Positions 58,985 through 64,000 of a DNA stretch of 64,000 nt are shown one piece after another. A program made the translations under genes and the position numbers. Under the pieces are notes generated by a model, which was not told the DNA's origin, searched no databases, and was given only the letters and a program-made list of their open reading frames with translations. The DNA is from Tanytarsus gracilentus (taxonomy: Eukaryota > Arthropoda > Insecta > Diptera > Chironomidae). Numbering within the stretch: the stretch's first letter is position 1; each line of letters begins with the position of its first letter. The stretch covers positions 4,340,001-4,404,000 of the forward strand of contig JAXRKN010000038.1 of the NCBI GenBank assembly GCA_038502055.1, given 5' to 3'.

Positions 58985-61900
58985 GTGAGTTACCTTCTTT
59001 ATTCTGCCTCATAAGATATTAATGATTTGGAGAGAAAAAAATTTCACCGACGTTGTGTTCGACTCTAACAATAAGTCAAACAATGGTACGCTGACACATT
59101 ACACGATCGATCCGAAAGCCTAAAATTAAAGCGCCAAAAAAGAGTTATTATTACGCAGGTTCTCTTTCTTTTCATTTCTATTTTACTCTGATTATAGAAC
59201 ATGTTATGCGATCAAGGGAGTGAGAATGAGAGAAAGAAAAAATATTAAATTGAATGATTAGCAGATTTTTTTTCTTCGATCGATTGAATCGGGGAAAAGA
59301 GAAGTTTAGGGAGAGAAACATTGTGTGGATGGATAAAAAGTATTGCGAGTATTAAAAAATTACAATGCGATTTTTAAGAGATAAATTTTAAATAATTTTG
59401 AATGTAATCAAAAAAATATTTTTGCCCTAAAATTTAATTCCTAAATTTAAAATTTCCTAAAATTTTCAATAAAAAATAAAATAAATTTTAAACGTGTAAA
59501 AAAATCATCGATAAGCTAAGAAATCGAAAAAAAATTAAAAGCGTTAAGTTTTTCATCATCTCATAATTTCTACTCATGCTCCATAAGTCATGAACTCTTC
59601 ACCGCGTGTTTCACACAAGACTTCTATGGTAGTTCATCAATAATATCAACTCTCTATTCTTGTTTCATCATCGCCAATCCATTGTTCTATGCATCATGAT
59701 AGCCTCACATTCAACTCAAAAGATTTCTTCCCTGTACAGTGTTGAAAAGTCATGAAAGTTATCAGAGAAAATTTTTGATCGACAGTTTAGACTTCTTTGC
59801 CGCTGCTGCCAGCTTTCAACCTATTGCGCGACCCGAAGAGCAACATTTGCCTTCTCATTTCACTCTGAAGAGAAGTTATTAAACCTATTCGATCAGCACT
59901 TTTTATTGAAATTCATTTTCGAGCTGATCAAGATTAGTGTTCTTCGGCATGATGCGATGCGTTTTTTTTGTTGTAGACTCGAGCTCTCCGAGTAGACGAG
60001 GGGAAATGTATTAAGTCAAATATTATCTTGCTTAATTGATTTTTGAATGGTCGGAGTCGGTGATCGGCTTCTGATTTTGCGGCAGTCGTGCATTTTATAA
60101 AAACAATTTTATCGAATCGAATTTTGGGTCGGCGTGATTTCAGTAGGAGCTGACAACATGTTTAATGGACATAGCAACCACCTCTTGCTCCCAAAAAAAT
60201 AAAAAATAAAAAGTAAATCAACAAAATCACCTTAATGCGCAATTAATGGTTCTCTTTCTCTTTTCGTTAAATTTTATTAAGTCATTTCCATGAGTTGTCC
60301 ATTAATTGACTGATGGCATGCAAAAATTTCATCGCATTTCAGGTCTCGAAACCGCAAAAAATGCCATCACATGCGGCACACGGACTGTATCAGTTTGCCA
60401 CAGCTACTTTAATTTCATGGACTCAATTGCTAATGTCTTCAATTTAGTGGTGAATGTAATTTTCAAGCTTTTTAAAATGCTTCTTGCCGTTCCTTTAAAC
60501 GCAGATGAGGGAAAAAGTTAAAATAGGAAAATTGTCATGATGAGTTTGGGAAACATTAAAAACAGACTTTTGACTTCTTTTGTTCGCTTTTATACACACA
60601 TCTTCTCTTGAGTAAATAGCCATGCGATAATAGCTCCATTTACTTAACGTCAACTTTTTCATTCTTGTGGTTATAGCTGGAGACATATGCACACATTTTT
60701 CTCTCTCTTTATCTCCTGCAGTATGCTTGGGGTGTTTATAAAAAAAATACTGCAATATAATACCATTATTCAATTGAAACATTTTTATACTCTCTCGAGG
60801 GTTCTCTTTTGCAACATTCACATTTTTATTCATACGATTGTTGTATATAATTCAACATACACACTGACGGATATTCAACTGGAGAATTTTTTATTGGTTT
60901 TTTATTCAAATGGATATTTTTTACATTTTTTGTGTGTGCTCATTGCCATCCTTGCGAAGTTCGAAGAGGAAATGTCTCTTTTTATTATTGCTCGGAAGGA
61001 AGTTGAATGTTATCGGAAGACTTTTTCGAGCATCTAGATTGTCGATATTGAGTGTCGAAGATTTATTTCAATTGCAAAAGGACAAAAAACGATTTGCTTT
61101 CATTGATTTAACCCTTCTTGGTATTTTTGATGATCGTTGCCAAAAATGAGAGAGAAATGAATTTTGTCATGCAATGGAGTCATTAGGGGTGAGGTTTTAA
61201 ATCTTGGAAGTGATTTTATAGAAAAAGATCTTTGAATTAATTTATAAGAAATAAAAATTTATATGTCAATGCATTTTTCACAAAGGGTGATCGAAATTCT
61301 GAAAAAAATTTAACTAAAAATCAAAATTTTAAAATATTTTCAAGACACTCAAAAATTATGGATCACTCCATTATTTCTAATCACAAAATATTTAAAACCC
61401 ACATCAAGTTCCAAAAACTTAAAGGTTAAACCTATTAAAATTTTTCTTAATTAATTGACAGAAATTTCTCCTTTAAAGGCTACCGAAATGCTTTTTCTCT
61501 CTCTCTCACTTACACACTTTTGAGAAATCAATTCATTTTGCTCACTTAAGTCGAATTACACAACAACTTTTTATGCGCCGTTTGTCGGCATCATTTTCTT
61601 CTCGTTTCTCATAATTTTTTCGGCTGTAATTTTCACTAGTTCTCGAGAAGCTCACCTATAATTTTCGGAGATCTTTTTTTGTCTCCGCCATTCATGTTTT
61701 AACACTTATCATGCTTGTAAAATTCTCTGAAGAAAAAAAAATCGTGCAAAATGTGATTTCAATTCATGTCAATCAATCAGCAGTCGATGAAATTTCTATT
61801 CATTTTTTTTTATTTTGCAATATTTTCAATTCAAACCTTGTCGGTTTGATACAAACAACAAAATAAATTCTTACAATGATTTGCATAAATTTGTTGGAGG

Positions 61901-64000
61901 ATAATTACGAGAGATGTTCTAATGATCCATTCTCAACATTTTAGATACGCGTAATTCTCCATAGAAGTTGTTGCTTTTTTCGCTTCAATCAATTGTGCGG
62001 CGATTTCTTGCCTTTTAATTTAGAATCTCTCTTTGGCTCGATGATTCTCTCTCACTCCATTCATTGAACCCAATTAATTGTCGGAATGTCTTCTTTCTTT
62101 GAATTTAATCTCTCTCACTCGTTACATTCTCAATATTCCTACAGCGTGTCTTGAAACTTTATCAATTGTATTTAATGCTTAATAACGCAAGGAGAGTTAA
62201 AAATCACGATGAAGTCCGGAGAGAGCATTGATCGGTAGAACATAAAACATAAAAGCCTAATCATGATTTGTGATGGACGAGATTTTTTCAGGTAGTAGTA
62301 GTCGATTGAAATTTGTGTAAATTGTGGGACTGACCAATAACGCCGAAAAGTCATCATGGCATCTAGATTGTGGTAGCTTTCGAAATGAGATGAAAAAAAA
62401 ATTAAATTTTTAATTTAAGAAAATTCTAAATTTTTAGACAATGTCATGCATTTATGATGCATTATTTAACTTCGTGTAATTCGTTCTGACTGACATCAAT
62501 CAAAACTTTAATTGTTCGAGTAAAATGAGAAAATCCCTTAAATGTCCATCAACGAGATCCTTTTTTGTTGCACCGAAGAAAACAAATTTCTTCAGCTTTG
62601 TCAATGGCGCCAAGAAAAATCATTTCTCTCCCTTTTTAATGCCCTTTTTTGCTGCCCTTCGTTCCATATCGTATGTGTTTTTATGTGGTGTGTGCATGCA
62701 ATGATGATGAGTTTCTACATTTAGCGTTTCGGTGCAGATTAAACGATTTCATGCAGTCCATTGTTCCTTCGTCAATTTCAAATCGGTTTTTGTTTCTTCA
62801 CTTTTTCGTACCGGGGTCTTCGGCGGCGAGAATGGGATGATTGCTAGAGCTCTAGATGATTTCTCTTTTGAGTGGCGTTTATGGATTTTTTGATTTATTT
62901 GAGAACGAAGAAAAAGTAAAACTTTTTTTGGCGCTAGTTCGAGAAGATTTTTCATCTTAATGATTTAATTCGGTTTTTTATCATTTACAAAAAAGGATTT
63001 TCATTCAACTTTTGCGGTTTCATTCATGAAAACAAATGATTTCTGTCTGGAGTTTGGAGGTTATTATTAAGGGGTGTAAGGAATTTTGACCACAGAAAAA
63101 TTTATTACGAAATTTAAAAACGATTTTGTCCGTTTCGAATGACATTCAACTCACTTTAAAAATAGTCAAAATGTCTTATGGTCAAATTGTCACAACCCCG
63201 GATATTATAAATCCAAATTTATCAGTTGACAATAGCTGACTTAGAATTGATATAAAGATGTTCTGCAAATTCTCTGTGTATTGTATGCTAATGAAGCCCA
63301 TGGCGCTCCATCCTTCATTTGCATTATCAATTACACCGTTCACACGTGTTTTGTTTTTCTTTGCAAGTGGAAGAAAAATTTCTTGTTACAACCGCAAATA
63401 AATTATATTCGAGTTGTGTGTGCATTCAGAGGCGGATGGCGCCTTGGGATTAAGTTAAAAATTCAATAAATGATTTAAAATTAATAAACGAATTTTTTCA
63501 TGTACAAATTTTGATGAATGAAGAAATTTTTCAAAATGATTCTCAATTAATCAAAATATTTTTTTTCGTGATGTGGATGCGAACACATTTAAAATGATTC
63601 ATGGATTTGCAGGTTGTTGTAATGCGAAAATTTATTAAAGTGCAAGTTGAGATATTTTTTTTGGCCGAGCATAATGCCAAGAGCCAATAATCTCAAGCAA
63701 TTCTGCAAATTTTTCATGATCTGTGACATAAGTTGCAGCATTTTTTTAATCCCTCAGAAAAAAATTATGCCGCAACTTGGTCGTAAATTTAATGCGAAAA
63801 TTATGCTAATTAAATGTGAACATAAAAATGCAGAAAAAAACTTTAATGCACTCTTTTATCACAGATTAAAGAATCATGGGAATCTCCATGTTGCGGACAT
63901 AAATTTCACTCTAATAAATTTTAATTTTTTCATACTTTACGATGGGAAAACTGCCAACGCAGCGTCGTCCTATTTTTTTCACCACACATTTTTCTTTCAT
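58985..64000. other. AT-rich region to window end, intron or intergenic
   Basis: No exon with domain support or flanking splice sites was found on either strand. Frames at 60306-60521 and 60687-61037 are of chance length and composition. If 58937-58984 is an exon, this is its first intron. Confidence 0.4.

Noticed and set aside
60687..61037. 116-codon frame (+)
   Set aside because: Hydrophobic, low-complexity translation of AT-rich DNA without gene context.

Overview
The window is AT-rich eukaryotic DNA with compact spliced genes, short GT-AG introns (often 50-70 b), AATAAA signals and long gene-poor stretches. The gene set (an NMDA receptor 2 subunit, the PDI-like protein pretaporter, Pmp70, a CHORD/morgana protein, ERp44, Ly6/three-finger proteins and an Sp/buttonhead zinc finger factor) indicates an insect, most likely a lower dipteran such as a chironomid midge. 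That placement is inferred from gene content and base composition only.

Layout. 1-429 (+) is the 3' end of glucosidase II alpha. 809-2089 (+) is a pancreatic-type lipase, followed by a 100-aa secreted orphan at 2163-2688 (-). 4693-9061 (-) is a complete seven-exon NMDA receptor 2 subunit. 9586-10127 (-) is a small ER-type thioredoxin-like protein with a CHFS centre. 11019-12669 (-) is a three-domain PDI-like protein ending RDEL. 13649-15166 is a repeat-rich block with a 61-bp tandem array and a tRNA-like relic. 15192-16627 (+) is an M14 zinc carboxypeptidase that unexpectedly ends KRDEL. 17038-17923 (+) is an orphan. 18203-21882 (-) is the peroxisomal ABC half-transporter Pmp70. After about 6 kb without recognisable genes, 27976-30260 (+) encodes a CUB/LDLa single-pass membrane protein.

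33158-34210 is a repeat element with a 120-bp minisatellite, an 8-bp microsatellite and a terminal hairpin, resembling Helentron/DINE-type elements. 34447-38653 (+) holds a Ly6 protein, the CHORD/CS co-chaperone, a second Ly6 protein with a long acidic Thr-rich stalk, and a cysteine-poor acidic protein with a GPI-type tail. 38821-45768 (+) is the most unusual gene: six exons and 2219 aa, with about seven diverged copies of a papain-fold/USP-like domain (herpes-tegument-type or C76-like, FDSH motif), of which only two keep both the candidate Cys and His. 45940-47796 (+) is ERp44. 54934-56881 (+) is an Sp/buttonhead factor at the end of a 7-kb gene-poor region. 58937-58984 may be the first coding exon of a gene running off the right edge.

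Theme. Five proteins are expected in the ER lumen: glucosidase II alpha, the CHFS protein, the PDI-like protein, the KRDEL carboxypeptidase and ERp44. Three of them carry a C-terminal RDEL. All exon structures were assembled by hand from splice-site phase and family homology; none was tested with transcripts or database searches.
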